Below, piece by piece: positions 1 to 7,772 of a DNA stretch of 64,000 nucleotides (its first letter is position 1; each line of letters begins with the position of its first letter). Under the pieces are notes generated by a model that made no database searches, was not told the origin of the DNA, and saw only the letters and a list, made by a program, of their open reading frames with translations. Source of the stretch: Microbacterium sp. SS28 (GTDB lineage Bacteria; Actinomycetota; Actinomycetes; Actinomycetales; Microbacteriaceae); contig NZ_JAKWJP010000001.1 in NCBI RefSeq assembly GCF_022761035.1, positions 868,001 to 932,000 on the forward strand, given 5' to 3'. The position numbers and the translations under genes were made by a program.

Positions 1-71
1 CCGCAGCGCCCGACGACGACGATCGACAGCTTCCCGATCGTCGAAGCGACGAGACTCAGCCGAACTCGTGA
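1..71 (+). CDS. possible 3' end of a gene entering from the left
   Basis: A forward frame open from the window edge ends in TGA at 69-71 and would give an acidic, polar tail (…PDDDDRQLPDRRSDETQPNS). It converges on the ArsR gene that ends at 82, which fits a gene end. With only 22 codons and no family motif, it could equally be non-coding. Confidence 0.2.
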   Translation, partial: AAPDDDDRQLPDRRSDETQPNS

Positions 72-81
72 CGGTGGCCGC

Positions 82-507
82 TCAGCGGCCGGGGCGGTCC
101 CTGAACGGCTTGAAGGCGCTCGTGACGGCATGCTTCGCGGATGCCGCGGCCCGGCCGACGACCTCGGCGGCGTGCGCCGCGGAGTCGGTCAGCACGGGAG
201 TCGTGAGCGGATACGCGAAGTCCTCGTCGTCGTCGCCGACGATGAACGGGACGAGCCAGTCGTCCACCTCGTCGAGCGGCGCCGGCGACAGGCTGTAGTA
301 GCGATGCTGGCCTTCCTCGCGCACTGACACGAGCGAGGCCTCTCGCAGCACCTTGAGGTGCTTGGACACGGTCGGCTGGCTGACTCCGAGCTCGTGGACG
401 ATGTGCGAGACGCTCGTTCCGCGTTCACCATCCGCGGACCGAGACAACAGGAGCTGCAGAATCTCGCGCCGTGTGCCGTCTGCGATCACGTCGAAGATGT
501 CCGCCAT
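82..507 (-). CDS. ArsR-family winged-helix transcriptional regulator
   Basis: A 141-residue DNA-binding repressor-type protein. The N-terminal ~90 residues form the ArsR winged helix: it opens with DVIADGTRREILQLL, has a recognition helix in SVSHIVHELGVSQPTVSKHLKVL and a wing ending in GQHRYYSL. The C-terminal third is a non-conserved tail. No paired cysteines typical of the metal-sensing members are visible, so metal sensing is not supported and the ligand is unknown. It is divergent from the potassium transporter gene starting at 578, with a 70-bp shared upstream region, so it may control itself or that operon, but this is inference. A TAGTCT hexamer (reverse strand) lies a few bases upstream of the ATG and there is no clear Shine-Dalgarno sequence, so the mRNA could be leaderless. 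Confidence 0.85.
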   Translation of the reverse strand: MADIFDVIADGTRREILQLLLSRSADGERGTSVSHIVHELGVSQPTVSKHLKVLREASLVSVREEGQHRYYSLSPAPLDEVDDWLVPFIVGDDDEDFAYPLTTPVLTDSAAHAAEVVGRAAASAKHAVTSAFKPFRDRPGR

Positions 508-577
508 GTCGACAGACTAGCCGCGCACCTGGCGGGATACCATGACTGGGGTTTCGGCGAGTTAAAGGGGGCGAAGA

Positions 578-2020
578 ATGGCGGCGGATCCCGTCAGCCC
601 TTTCTCCCGCTTCGGCGTCGGTGGGTTCTTCAGGCGCTTCTTCGACGACATGCGCTCGCTCACGACGTCGTCGCCCGCGCGGTTCGCGGTGCTCATCTTC
701 GCGTCGCTCATCCTGCTGTTCACCTTCCTGCTGTCGCTGCCGGTCGCGACGGCGACCGGCACGCAAGCGCCCTTCGCCGACGCGCTCTTCACGGCCGTCT
801 CGACGATCTGCGTCACGGGCCTGTCGACCGTCGACATGGGCACGTACTGGTCGCCTTTCGGCCAGGTCATCATCTACATCGGCGTCAACGTGGGTGCCCT
901 CGGCGTCCTGACGCTCGCCTCGATCCTCGGCCTCATCATCTCCAAGCGCCTCGGGCTGCGCGCCAAGCTCATCGCGGCGGGCGACACGAACCCCATGCGC
1001 GCGCACGGCGGCCCCGTCAACGAGGGGCAGACCGTGCGTCTCGGCGAGGTCGGCCTGCTGCTGCGCACCGTCGCGCTCTCGACGCTCATCATCGAGGCGG
1101 GGCTCGCGATCCTGATGTACCCGTCGCTGCTGATCGGCGGCGTGGACCCCCTGACGGCACTGTGGGAAGCCCCGTACTACGCGGCGATGTCGTTCACGAA
1201 CACGGGCTTCACGCCGAACGCGGGGGGCCTCGAGCCGTTCGCGACCGACTACTTCTTCCTCACCGTCATGATGGCAGGCGTCTTCCTCGGATCGATCGGC
1301 TTCCCCGTGATCCTCGCGCTGTGGCGTCACCAGTGGCACGTGCGGCAGTGGTCGCTGCACGTCAAGCTCACCCTCATCACGACGGTGCTGCTCTTCTTCG
1401 CGGGCGCGATCGCGTTCCTCGCCCTCGAGTTCGACAACCCCAAGACGTTCGGCAGCATGAACGCGTGGGACACCGTCTTCCAGTCGTTCTTCATGTCGGC
1501 GATGACGCGCTCAGGCGGATTCTCGGTCGTCGACATCGGCGAGCTGAACGGGTCGTCGCTCGTCGTGGGTTCCATGCTCATGTTCGTCGGCGGCGGCTCG
1601 GCCTCCACGGCGGGCGGCATCAAGGTCACGACCCTCGCAGTGCTCGCCCTCGCCGTCTGGTCCGAGGCGAAGGGCCGCCAGTCCGTCCAGGCGTTCGGAC
1701 GCCGCATCCCGAGCGATGTCCAGCGGGTCGCCCTCTCGGTCGTCGCGTGGGGCGCGACGATCGTCGCGCTGTCTACGATCGCGATCTCGCACGTCACGAA
1801 GGCGCACGTCGAGGATGTGCTCTTCGACGTCATCTCGGGCTTCGCGACCGTGGGCCTCTCGACGGGCCTCACCGCCGAGCTCCCCGACCTCGGCATCTAC
1901 GTCATGGCCCTGACGATGTTCATGGGCCGCGTTGGTACAGTGACTCTGGCCGCGGCCGTGGCTGCGACATCCCGTTCCCAGCTGTACTCACTGCCCGTGG
2001 AAAGGCCGATCGTTGGTTGA
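578..2020 (+). CDS. ktrB: TrkH/KtrB-type potassium transporter, membrane subunit (copy 1)
   Basis: This 480-residue inner-membrane protein forms the potassium pathway of a Ktr/Trk system, working with the cytosolic RCK subunit encoded immediately downstream. Four pore-loop repeats are visible, each with its filter glycine: STICVTGLSTVD, MSFTNTGFTPN, TRSGGFSVVD and ATVGLSTGLT, separated by multiple hydrophobic helices. The length is normal for KtrB. The ATG at 578 is preceded by the purine run AAAGGGGG. The last codons (…ERPIVG) carry GGAAAGG, which serves as ribosome-binding site for the overlapping ktrA. A second complete ktrB-ktrA pair lies 3 kb away in the opposite orientation. The ion selected (K+ alone or K+/Na+) cannot be read from the sequence. 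Confidence 0.92.
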   Translation: MAADPVSPFSRFGVGGFFRRFFDDMRSLTTSSPARFAVLIFASLILLFTFLLSLPVATATGTQAPFADALFTAVSTICVTGLSTVDMGTYWSPFGQVIIYIGVNVGALGVLTLASILGLIISKRLGLRAKLIAAGDTNPMRAHGGPVNEGQTVRLGEVGLLLRTVALSTLIIEAGLAILMYPSLLIGGVDPLTALWEAPYYAAMSFTNTGFTPNAGGLEPFATDYFFLTVMMAGVFLGSIGFPVILALWRHQWHVRQWSLHVKLTLITTVLLFFAGAIAFLALEFDNPKTFGSMNAWDTVFQSFFMSAMTRSGGFSVVDIGELNGSSLVVGSMLMFVGGGSASTAGGIKVTTLAVLALAVWSEAKGRQSVQAFGRRIPSDVQRVALSVVAWGATIVALSTIAISHVTKAHVEDVLFDVISGFATVGLSTGLTAELPDLGIYVMALTMFMGRVGTVTLAAAVAATSRSQLYSLPVERPIVG

Positions 2021-2684
2021 GCAGATCCGCGGAGACGCACCCGTCCTCGTCATCGGCCTCGGGCGCTTCGGTGCCGCCTGCGCCGGCGAGCTGGACCGGC
2101 TCGACCGCGAAGTGCTCGCGATCGACGAGAGCCTCGAGCTCGTCCAGAAGTGGTCGGAGCGCGTGACGCACACTGTGCAGGCCGACGCGAAGAACATCGA
2201 CGCCCTCAAGCAGATCGGCGCGCAGGACTTCCAGGTCGCGGTCGTCGCGGTCGGCTCGTCGATCGAGGCATCCGTCCTCATCACGGCGAACCTCGTCGAC
2301 CTCAAGGTGCCGCAGATCTGGGCGAAGGCCGTGTCGCAGTCGCACGGCAAGATCCTCGCGCGCGTCGGCGCCAACCACGTCATCTACCCCGAGCGTGAGG
2401 CCGGCGAGCGCGTCGCGCACCTCGTGAGCGGACGGATGCTGGACTTCATCCGCTTCGACGACGACTTCGTGCTCGCCAAGATGTATCCGCCCAAGTTCAT
2501 CCGGGGCGTCGGTCTCAACGAATCCGGCGTGCGCTCGAAGTACAACGTCACCGTCGTGGGGGTCAAGAGCCCCGGCAAGCCGTTCCGCTACGCCGAGGCA
2601 GCGACCGTCGTGACCAACCACGACCTCATCATCGTGTCGGGGACGAACTCTGACATCGAGCGCTTCGCGGGCCTCGACCGCTGA
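2013..2684 (+). CDS. ktrA: KtrA/TrkA-type RCK regulatory subunit (copy 1)
   Basis: A 223-residue cytosolic regulator with an N-terminal Rossmann RCK_N domain (VLVIGLGRFG near the start, followed by an acidic residue at the end of the second strand, AIDES) and a C-terminal RCK_C/TrkA_C domain from about residue 140. Such subunits bind nucleotides and gate KtrB. The only sensible start is TTG at 2013, eight bases inside ktrB, with GGAAAGG seven bases upstream; no ATG or GTG occurs earlier that would keep the Rossmann fold intact. Translational coupling to ktrB is therefore expected. The weak start may keep KtrA low relative to KtrB, but that is inference. Confidence 0.92.
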   Translation: MVEQIRGDAPVLVIGLGRFGAACAGELDRLDREVLAIDESLELVQKWSERVTHTVQADAKNIDALKQIGAQDFQVAVVAVGSSIEASVLITANLVDLKVPQIWAKAVSQSHGKILARVGANHVIYPEREAGERVAHLVSGRMLDFIRFDDDFVLAKMYPPKFIRGVGLNESGVRSKYNVTVVGVKSPGKPFRYAEAATVVTNHDLIIVSGTNSDIERFAGLDR

Positions 2685-2692
2685 GTCGGCTC

Positions 2693-2997
2693 CCCCGGCA
2701 CGCTTCGGGGTGAACACCTGCCGGCTCCGCCCGGCGCACGCGACACCACCTCACCCCACACGGCCGCACCCGGCGCCGATGGGGTGAGTCCCGGCCGCCT
2801 CCGCCCGGCGCACGCGACACCACCTCACCCCCCTCCTCGGCCCGCACCGAGGGGGTGAGCACCAGCCGCATCGCGCCCTCGCACGCGACACAACCTCACC
2901 CCACACGGCCGCGCCCTGCACCGAGGGGGTGAGTCCCGGCCGCTTCCCTCCCCGGCACGCGACACCATCTCACCCCCAGCAGGCACCGGCGGGGCCT
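2693..2997. repeat. intergenic palindromic repeat array (GGGGTGAG family, array 1)
   Basis: Between ktrA and the PadR operon lie about four diverged units of a 70-90-bp repeat. Each unit carries CGCACGCGACACCACCTCACC (slightly varied) followed by a G/C-rich spacer and then GGGGTGAG, so CTCACCCC and GGGGTGAG can pair as a stem. The units read, for example, around 2735-2786, 2816-2858 and 2893-2932. The same words occur in the tandem array at 24.09-24.65 kb. No reading frame here looks coding. Confidence 0.75.
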
Positions 2998-3040
2998 TGA
3001 GCGACGCGCGTCGCGGCATCCCGAGAATTCTCAGTATTCA

Positions 3041-3093
3041 GTGTTGCTATGTACTGGTACTCGGCGTTACTATCTAGTGGTAGTCAGCAACAC
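3041..3093. promoter_or_regulatory. dyad upstream of the PadR-ABC operon, probable operator
   Basis: A perfect inverted repeat, GTGTTGCT (3041-3048) and AGCAACAC (3086-3093), encloses AT-richer DNA containing GTACTGGTAC and ACTATCTAGT, each an imperfect palindrome. The element lies just upstream of the padR start and is markedly less GC-rich than its surroundings. PadR repressors usually bind dyads at their own promoters, so autoregulation here is likely but not shown. Confidence 0.5.
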
Positions 3094-3116
3094 CGAGTAG
3101 TGGAAGGAGGGGTCCG

Positions 3117-3464
3117 ATGGGCAAGCAGGAGACCGAGATGCTCAAGGGGGTCCTCGAGGGCATCGTGCTGGCGATCCTCGCCACCCGCGCCGCGTACGGC
3201 TACGAGATCACGTCGTGGTTGCGCGACCAGGGCTTCGCCGACATCGCCGAGGGCACCGTCTACGCACTCCTCGTGCGGGTCGAGCAGCGGGGCCTCGTCG
3301 ACGTCGAGAAGGTCCCGTCCGAGAAGGGCCCGCCGCGCAAGGTCTACTCCCTCAACGCGCAGGGCACGGACTATCTCACCGAGTTCTGGAGGACGTGGAG
3401 CTTCCTCACCGAACGCCTCGAACAGCTCCGCCCCGCACACATCGACAACGAAGAAGGAAAGTGA
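3117..3464 (+). CDS. PadR-family transcriptional regulator
   Basis: A 115-residue winged-helix regulator. The PadR signature is visible: an N-terminal LKGVLEGIVLAILATRAAYGYEIT segment, then GFADIAEGTVYALLVRVEQRGLV (recognition helix) and the wing PPRKVYSLNAQG. The C-terminal helix (FWRTWSFLTERLEQL) would give the dimer. AGGAGG lies at 3104-3109, properly spaced from the ATG. The gene is first in a four-gene unit: DUF1048 protein, ABC ATPase and ABC-2 permease follow with tiny gaps or overlaps. Short PadR proteins of this type usually repress a neighbouring efflux transporter and are released by its substrate; the inducer here is unknown. Confidence 0.9.
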   Translation: MGKQETEMLKGVLEGIVLAILATRAAYGYEITSWLRDQGFADIAEGTVYALLVRVEQRGLVDVEKVPSEKGPPRKVYSLNAQGTDYLTEFWRTWSFLTERLEQLRPAHIDNEEGK

Positions 3465-3466
3465 TC

Positions 3467-3835
3467 ATGGCCGCCAAATGGATCGAAGCCCTCACCGGGT
3501 CGCTCGAGCAGAAGAAGCAGTACAAGCAGGACATGGCGCGCATCGAGGCGCTGCCCGCGTCGTACCGCACGGCGGCCAAGGCCGTGCACCGGTACCTCAT
3601 GTACGCCGGCGGCGTCGTCGACGGCGACACCCTGACGACGATGTTCACGGACTTCGCCGACCTGTGGGAGCGCGCAGCGCTCGACGGGACCCCCGTCCGC
3701 GAGATCGTCGGCGACGACCCGGTCGCCTTCGCCGAGAACTTCGCGCAGGCGTACTCGGGCAAGCAGTGGATCGACAAGGAGCGCGCGCGCCTCAACAAGG
3801 CGATCGACGAGGCAGAGCAGGAGGAGCCGCGATGA
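3467..3835 (+). CDS. DUF1048-family protein
   Basis: This 122-residue helical, hydrophilic protein (AAKWIEALTGSLEQKKQYK… opening; ALPASYRTAAKAVHRYLM mid) matches the DUF1048 family, which is commonly found beside PadR regulators and ABC efflux genes. No function is established for the family. The ATG follows AAGAAGGAAAG, two bases after the padR stop, and the stop overlaps the ATP-binding gene in an ATGA junction. It has no membrane segment or cysteine pair. A role as an accessory to the neighbouring regulator or transporter is inferred from position only. Confidence 0.8.
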   Translation: MAAKWIEALTGSLEQKKQYKQDMARIEALPASYRTAAKAVHRYLMYAGGVVDGDTLTTMFTDFADLWERAALDGTPVREIVGDDPVAFAENFAQAYSGKQWIDKERARLNKAIDEAEQEEPR

Positions 3836-4653
3836 GCGCGACCACCGCCGTCCGCGTGACGGGCGTCGAGAAGTCGTTCAAGGACGTGCAGGTGCTGCGC
3901 GGCGTCGACTTCGAGGTCGCCTCGGGAAGCATCTTCGCCCTGCTCGGCTCGAACGGCGCCGGCAAGACGACTCTCGTCCGCATCCTGTCGACGCTCCTCT
4001 CCGCCGACGCGGGTTCCGCCGCCGTCAACGGCTTCGACGTCACGACCCAGGCCGGCGACGTGCGGCAGTCGATCAGCCTCACGGGGCAGTTCGCCGCCGT
4101 CGACGAGGTGCTGAGCGGCCGGGAGAACCTCGTGCTCGTCGCGAAGCTGCGCCACCTCGCGAACCCCGGAAGGATCGCGGACGAGCTGCTGGCCCGCTTC
4201 GCGCTCACCGAGGCGGGCGGGCGCCGCGCGTCGACGTACTCGGGCGGCATGCGGCGCCGGCTCGACATCGCGATGAGCCTCATCGGCGACCCGCCGGTCG
4301 TCTTCCTCGACGAGCCGACGACGGGCCTCGATCCGCAGGCGCGGATCGAGGTGTGGGACACCGTTCGCGGGCTCGCGAAGAACGGCACCACGGTGCTGCT
4401 CACGACGCAGTACCTCGACGAGGCCGAGCAGCTCGCCGACCGCATCGCGATCCTGCACAAGGGCACGATCATCCAGAACGGCACGCTCGCCGAGCTCAAG
4501 CGGCTCCTGCCGCCGGCTCAGGTCGAGTACGTCGAGAAGCAGCCCTCGCTCGAGGACGTGTTCCTCGCGCTCGTGGGCGAGACGGTGGAGACGGATGCCG
4601 CTCCCGGCGCGGACGCCGGCGAGAACGTCCCCACAGGAAAGGAACTCCGATGA
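3832..4653 (+). CDS. ABC transporter ATP-binding protein (DrrA-like drug efflux class)
   Basis: A 273-residue nucleotide-binding subunit. The Walker A motif GSNGAGKTT, a Q-loop (SLTGQFAAVDEVLSGRENL), the signature YSGGMRRRLDIAMSL, Walker B VVFLDEPTTGLDP and a switch-region TTQYLDEAEQLADRIAIL are all present, so it should be active. The QYLDEA form and the C-terminal extension (VEYVEKQPSLEDVFLAL) are typical of DrrA/NodI-class exporters for drugs or lipids. Start ATG overlaps the DUF1048 stop by four bases. It pairs with the permease that starts four bases before its own stop. The substrate is not predictable. Confidence 0.92.
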   Translation: MSATTAVRVTGVEKSFKDVQVLRGVDFEVASGSIFALLGSNGAGKTTLVRILSTLLSADAGSAAVNGFDVTTQAGDVRQSISLTGQFAAVDEVLSGRENLVLVAKLRHLANPGRIADELLARFALTEAGGRRASTYSGGMRRRLDIAMSLIGDPPVVFLDEPTTGLDPQARIEVWDTVRGLAKNGTTVLLTTQYLDEAEQLADRIAILHKGTIIQNGTLAELKRLLPPAQVEYVEKQPSLEDVFLALVGETVETDAAPGADAGENVPTGKELR

Positions 4654-5414
4654 CCACTCACGTGATCGGCGACACCGCCGTGCTCACGAGCCGGTCCCTC
4701 CGGCACATCCTGAGAAGCCCCGACACGATCATCACGACGGCGGTCACCCCGATCGCCCTGATGCTCCTCTTCGTGTACGTCTTCGGCGGGGCGATCGACA
4801 CGGGATCGCAGGAGTCGTACATCGACTACATGCTGCCCGGCATCCTGCTCATCACGATCGCCTCGGGCATCGCCTACACGGCGTACCGGCTGTTCCTCGA
4901 CATGCAGGGCGGCATCTTCGAGCGCTTCCAGTCGATGCCGATCGCCCGATCGAGCGTGCTGTGGGCGCATGTGTTCACGTCGCTCGTCGCGATCCTCGTG
5001 TCGATCGCGGTCGTGATCGGGGTCGCGCTCCTCATGGGCTTCCGCACGGGGGCGTCGGTGCTCGTGTGGCTCGCGGTGCTCGGCATCCTGACCCTGTTCA
5101 CCCTCGCACTGACCTGGATCGCGGTCATCGCGGGCCTCTCGGCGAAGACGGTCGACGGGGCGAGCGCGTTCAGCTACCCGCTGATCTTCCTGCCGTTCAT
5201 CAGCTCGGCGTTCGTCCCGACCGAGTCGATGCCCGCGCCGGTCGCGTGGTTCGCCGAGAACCAGCCCGTCACGGCGATCGTCGACACGCTGCGTGCTCTG
5301 TTCGCGGGCCAGCCGGTCGGCACCGACATCTGGGTCGCGCTCGCCTGGCTCGTCGGCATCCTGGTCGTCGCGTACGGCTTCGCGGTCGCGATCTACAAGC
5401 GCAAGTTCCGCTGA
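4650..5414 (+). CDS. ABC-2 type transporter permease (DrrB-like)
   Basis: A 254-residue membrane protein with about six hydrophobic helices, in the order expected for ABC-2 permeases: a first helix near TPIALMLLFVYVFGGAI, the central LLMGFRTGASVLVW region and the conserved SYPLIFLPFISSAFVPTESMP segment followed by an amphipathic stretch and a last helix ending in YKRKFR. It is translationally coupled to the upstream ATPase (ATGA overlap, AGGAAAGGA upstream). One ATPase and one permease would form a dimer-of-dimers exporter. A strong hairpin follows 9 bases after the stop. Confidence 0.9.
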   Translation: MTTHVIGDTAVLTSRSLRHILRSPDTIITTAVTPIALMLLFVYVFGGAIDTGSQESYIDYMLPGILLITIASGIAYTAYRLFLDMQGGIFERFQSMPIARSSVLWAHVFTSLVAILVSIAVVIGVALLMGFRTGASVLVWLAVLGILTLFTLALTWIAVIAGLSAKTVDGASAFSYPLIFLPFISSAFVPTESMPAPVAWFAENQPVTAIVDTLRALFAGQPVGTDIWVALAWLVGILVVAYGFAVAIYKRKFR

Positions 5415-5422
5415 CCCGCGCT

Positions 5423-5459
5423 CGAAGCGCCGCCTTCCCGATCGGAGGGCGGCGCTTCG
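5423..5459. terminator. bidirectional intrinsic terminator between convergent genes
   Basis: A perfect 12-bp inverted repeat, CGAAGCGCCGCC and GGCGGCGCTTCG, with a 13-base loop sits between the ABC permease stop (5414) and the ktrA copy 2 stop (5464). There is no U-tract, which is usual for high-GC actinobacteria. Position and symmetry suit a shared terminator. Confidence 0.7.
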
Positions 5460-5463
5460 CCGT

Positions 5464-6159
5464 TCACTGCAGCTGTGCGAACGCCTCGACGCGGTCGGTG
5501 GGTCCGACGATGAGGGCGAGATCCCCCTCGTTCAGGACCGTCTCGTTGTCGGCGTTGAGCCACTCGCCGTCGACCGGGCGATGCGCTGTCACCGTGATCC
5601 CGTGCTTCTGCCGGATCGTCGTCCTGCCGAGCGGGATGCCGCGGATCTCCGCGGGCGCGGCGATCTTGGCGATCGAGTAGCCCGGCTCGATCTCGAGGTA
5701 GTCGATCGCGGCGCCGCGCACGAGGTGCGCGACGCGGCGCCCCATGTCCTTCTCGGGGTACACGACATGGTGCACGCCGAGCTGCTCGAGGATGCGGCCG
5801 TGCTGCTCGGTCACGGCCTTGGCCCAGATGACGGGAATCTTCATCCCGAGCAGGATCGAGCACGTCAGGATCGAGGCCTGCACGTCGGCGCCGATCGCGA
5901 CGACGACGCGGTCGAACTCTCCGATCGCGAGCTGGCGCAGCACCTCATCCTTCGTCGAGTCGGCACGGACGACCTGCGTGAGCTCGCCGTTGTGCGCCTG
6001 CACGAGTTCGTCATCGGTGTCGATGCCGAGCACTTCGGTGCCCGCCGCCATGAGCTCGAGGGCAAGGGCGCTGCCGAAGCGCCCGAGGCCGATCACGGCG
6101 ACCGAGTCCGCCTCGGCGATGCGACGCGACGTGTCGCCGAACAGCGCGAATCTAGCCAA
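5464..6159 (-). CDS. ktrA: KtrA/TrkA-type RCK regulatory subunit (copy 2)
   Basis: A 231-residue partner of the ktrB copy 2 product. The Rossmann nucleotide-binding loop is VAVIGLGRFGSALALELM with the acidic strand-2 end (GIDTDDE), and a C-terminal RCK_C domain follows from about residue 150. Compared with copy 1 it has a short N-terminal extension (ARFALFGDTSRRIAEAD). It also begins at TTG, overlaps the ktrB stop by eight bases and uses the same GGAAAGG sequence seven bases upstream, inside ktrB. Expression should depend on ktrB translation. The ligand (ATP/ADP, NAD(H) or c-di-AMP) is not determinable here. Confidence 0.92.
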   Translation of the reverse strand: MARFALFGDTSRRIAEADSVAVIGLGRFGSALALELMAAGTEVLGIDTDDELVQAHNGELTQVVRADSTKDEVLRQLAIGEFDRVVVAIGADVQASILTCSILLGMKIPVIWAKAVTEQHGRILEQLGVHHVVYPEKDMGRRVAHLVRGAAIDYLEIEPGYSIAKIAAPAEIRGIPLGRTTIRQKHGITVTAHRPVDGEWLNADNETVLNEGDLALIVGPTDRVEAFAQLQ

Positions 6160-7513
6160 TGGCGGGCCTTTCCGTGGGGAACTCGTACAGGGTACGGCGA
6201 TCGCGCAGCGCGAAGGCCGACCCGATCGTCAGAGGGCCGAGACGGCCGATGAACATGAGCAGCACGAGGATCATCTCGGCCGCCGGCGGCAGGTCGTAGG
6301 TGATGCCCGTCGTAAGCCCCACCGTGCCGAACGCCGAGACCGCCTCGAAGAGCACCTTGCCGAGGCCTTGCCCCGTGATGAGCATGAGCGCGATCGTCGA
6401 GGCCATGATCCCCGCGATAGAGAGCAGGACGACCGAGATCGCCTGCCGGTGCACGGCGCGCGAGAGGCGCTTGCCGAAGATGTGGACGGATCCCTCGCCC
6501 CGCAGCTCCGTCAGGAGGATGAACCACAGCACCGCGAAGGTCGTGACCTTGATGCCGCCCGCCGTTCCCGCGGGGCCCGCGCCGATGTACATCAGGACGT
6601 CCATGCCGACCCACGTCTCGTCGTGCATGCGGCCGATGTCGACGGAGTTGAAGCCCGCCGTGCGCGTCTGGACGGAGTGGAAGAACGCGATCAGCACGCG
6701 CGCCCAAGGATCGTAGGCGCCGAGCGTGCGCGGATTGGTCCACTCCAGCGCGCCGATGTAGAGCGTCCCGATCGCGAGCAGGACGATCGTCGCCGACAGG
6801 ACGATGCGCGTGTTCATCGTCCAGCGCAGCGGATGCGGGAACTCGCGCCGCAGCTGCATCAGGACGGGGAAGCCGAGACCGCCCAGGATGATGGCGGCGC
6901 AGAGCGGCAGGCAGATGAACGGGTCGGCGGCGAACCCGATGAGGTTGTCGCTGAACAGCGCGAACCCCGCGTTGTTGAACGCCGACACGGAGTGGAAGAG
7001 TCCGAGCCACGCGGCTTCGCCGAGGTCGTAGCCGTAGCCCCAGGCGAATCGCGGGGCGAGGAAGAGGAACGTCATGCCCTCGATCAGGAGCGAGATGAGC
7101 ACGATGCGCCGCGCGAGCCCGCGCACGTCGTCGAAGCGGACGGTGCCTGCCTCCATCGCCGCCGTGAGCCGGCTAGCGACGCTCATCTTGCGGGCGAGGA
7201 ACAGCCCGATCGTCGCCGCCGAGATCATGATGCCGAGGCCCCCGAGCTGGACGAGCAGCATGATGACGACCTGCCCGAACGGCGTCCAGTGCGTCGCGGT
7301 GTCCACGACCGTGAGCCCCGTCACGCAGACGGCGGATGTCGCGGTGAACAGCGCATGGAAGAACTCGGTGACCTCGCCGGAGCGCGCAGAGATCGGCAGC
7401 ATGAGCAGGCCCGTGCCCACCGCGATGGCCATCGCGAAGGCTGCCACGATGCTGCGGGCGGGTCGGATGCGACGAGCGCGGCGGCGGGCCGGCGCCGTCT
7501 GCAGCATCCTCAT
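6152..7513 (-). CDS. ktrB: TrkH/KtrB-type potassium transporter, membrane subunit (copy 2)
   Basis: A 453-residue potassium translocator with the four pore segments SAVCVTGLTVVD, SAFNNAGFALFS, TRTAGFNSVD and GTVGLTTGIT and multiple hydrophobic helices. It opens with an arginine-rich cytoplasmic N-terminus (RRRARRIRPARS). It is clearly a paralogue of the 578-2020 gene but diverged, so the two systems are not a recent duplication and may differ in affinity or regulation. The ATG at 7513 has a second in-frame ATG two codons later. The gene starts about 50 bases from a triple 69-bp repeat that separates it from proC. Confidence 0.92.
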   Translation of the reverse strand: MRMLQTAPARRRARRIRPARSIVAAFAMAIAVGTGLLMLPISARSGEVTEFFHALFTATSAVCVTGLTVVDTATHWTPFGQVVIMLLVQLGGLGIMISAATIGLFLARKMSVASRLTAAMEAGTVRFDDVRGLARRIVLISLLIEGMTFLFLAPRFAWGYGYDLGEAAWLGLFHSVSAFNNAGFALFSDNLIGFAADPFICLPLCAAIILGGLGFPVLMQLRREFPHPLRWTMNTRIVLSATIVLLAIGTLYIGALEWTNPRTLGAYDPWARVLIAFFHSVQTRTAGFNSVDIGRMHDETWVGMDVLMYIGAGPAGTAGGIKVTTFAVLWFILLTELRGEGSVHIFGKRLSRAVHRQAISVVLLSIAGIMASTIALMLITGQGLGKVLFEAVSAFGTVGLTTGITYDLPPAAEMILVLLMFIGRLGPLTIGSAFALRDRRTLYEFPTERPAIG

Positions 7514-7565
7514 GATCGCGACTCTATCCGCGGCGCGGGGCGACGTCCCTCAGCACTGCGCGATC

Positions 7566-7772
7566 GCCGCCCGTTTCGAGACCCGCTCGGCGGCTGCTCG
7601 ACGACCGTCGCTTGCCGGGGTCGCCTACGCTCCCGCCGCCCGTTTCGAGACCCGCTCGGCGGCTGCTCGACGACCGTCGCTTGCCGGGGTCGCCTACGCT
7701 CCCGCCGCCCGTTTCGAGACCCGCTCGGCGGCTGCTCGACGACCGTCGCTTGCCGGGGTCGCCTACGCTCCC
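7566..7772. repeat. three tandem 69-bp repeats at the 3' end of proC
   Basis: Three essentially identical 69-bp units (starts 7566, 7635, 7704) lie downstream of proC; the proC stop codon (7763-7765) is inside the third. Each unit carries a palindrome-like motif with the words CGTTTCGAGACC and GGTCG(T)CGAG on the two strands, followed by GTCGCCTACGCTCCCGCC, a copy of the proC 3' end. The TTTCGAGAC…GACGACC words resemble REP-like intergenic elements I associate with Microbacteriaceae genomes, but that resemblance is from memory. Confidence 0.85.

Noticed and set aside
5293..6252. Forward-strand frame across the ktrA copy 2 gene
   Set aside because: Antisense of the RCK gene, Arg/Asp-rich, without any start signal or homology feature.
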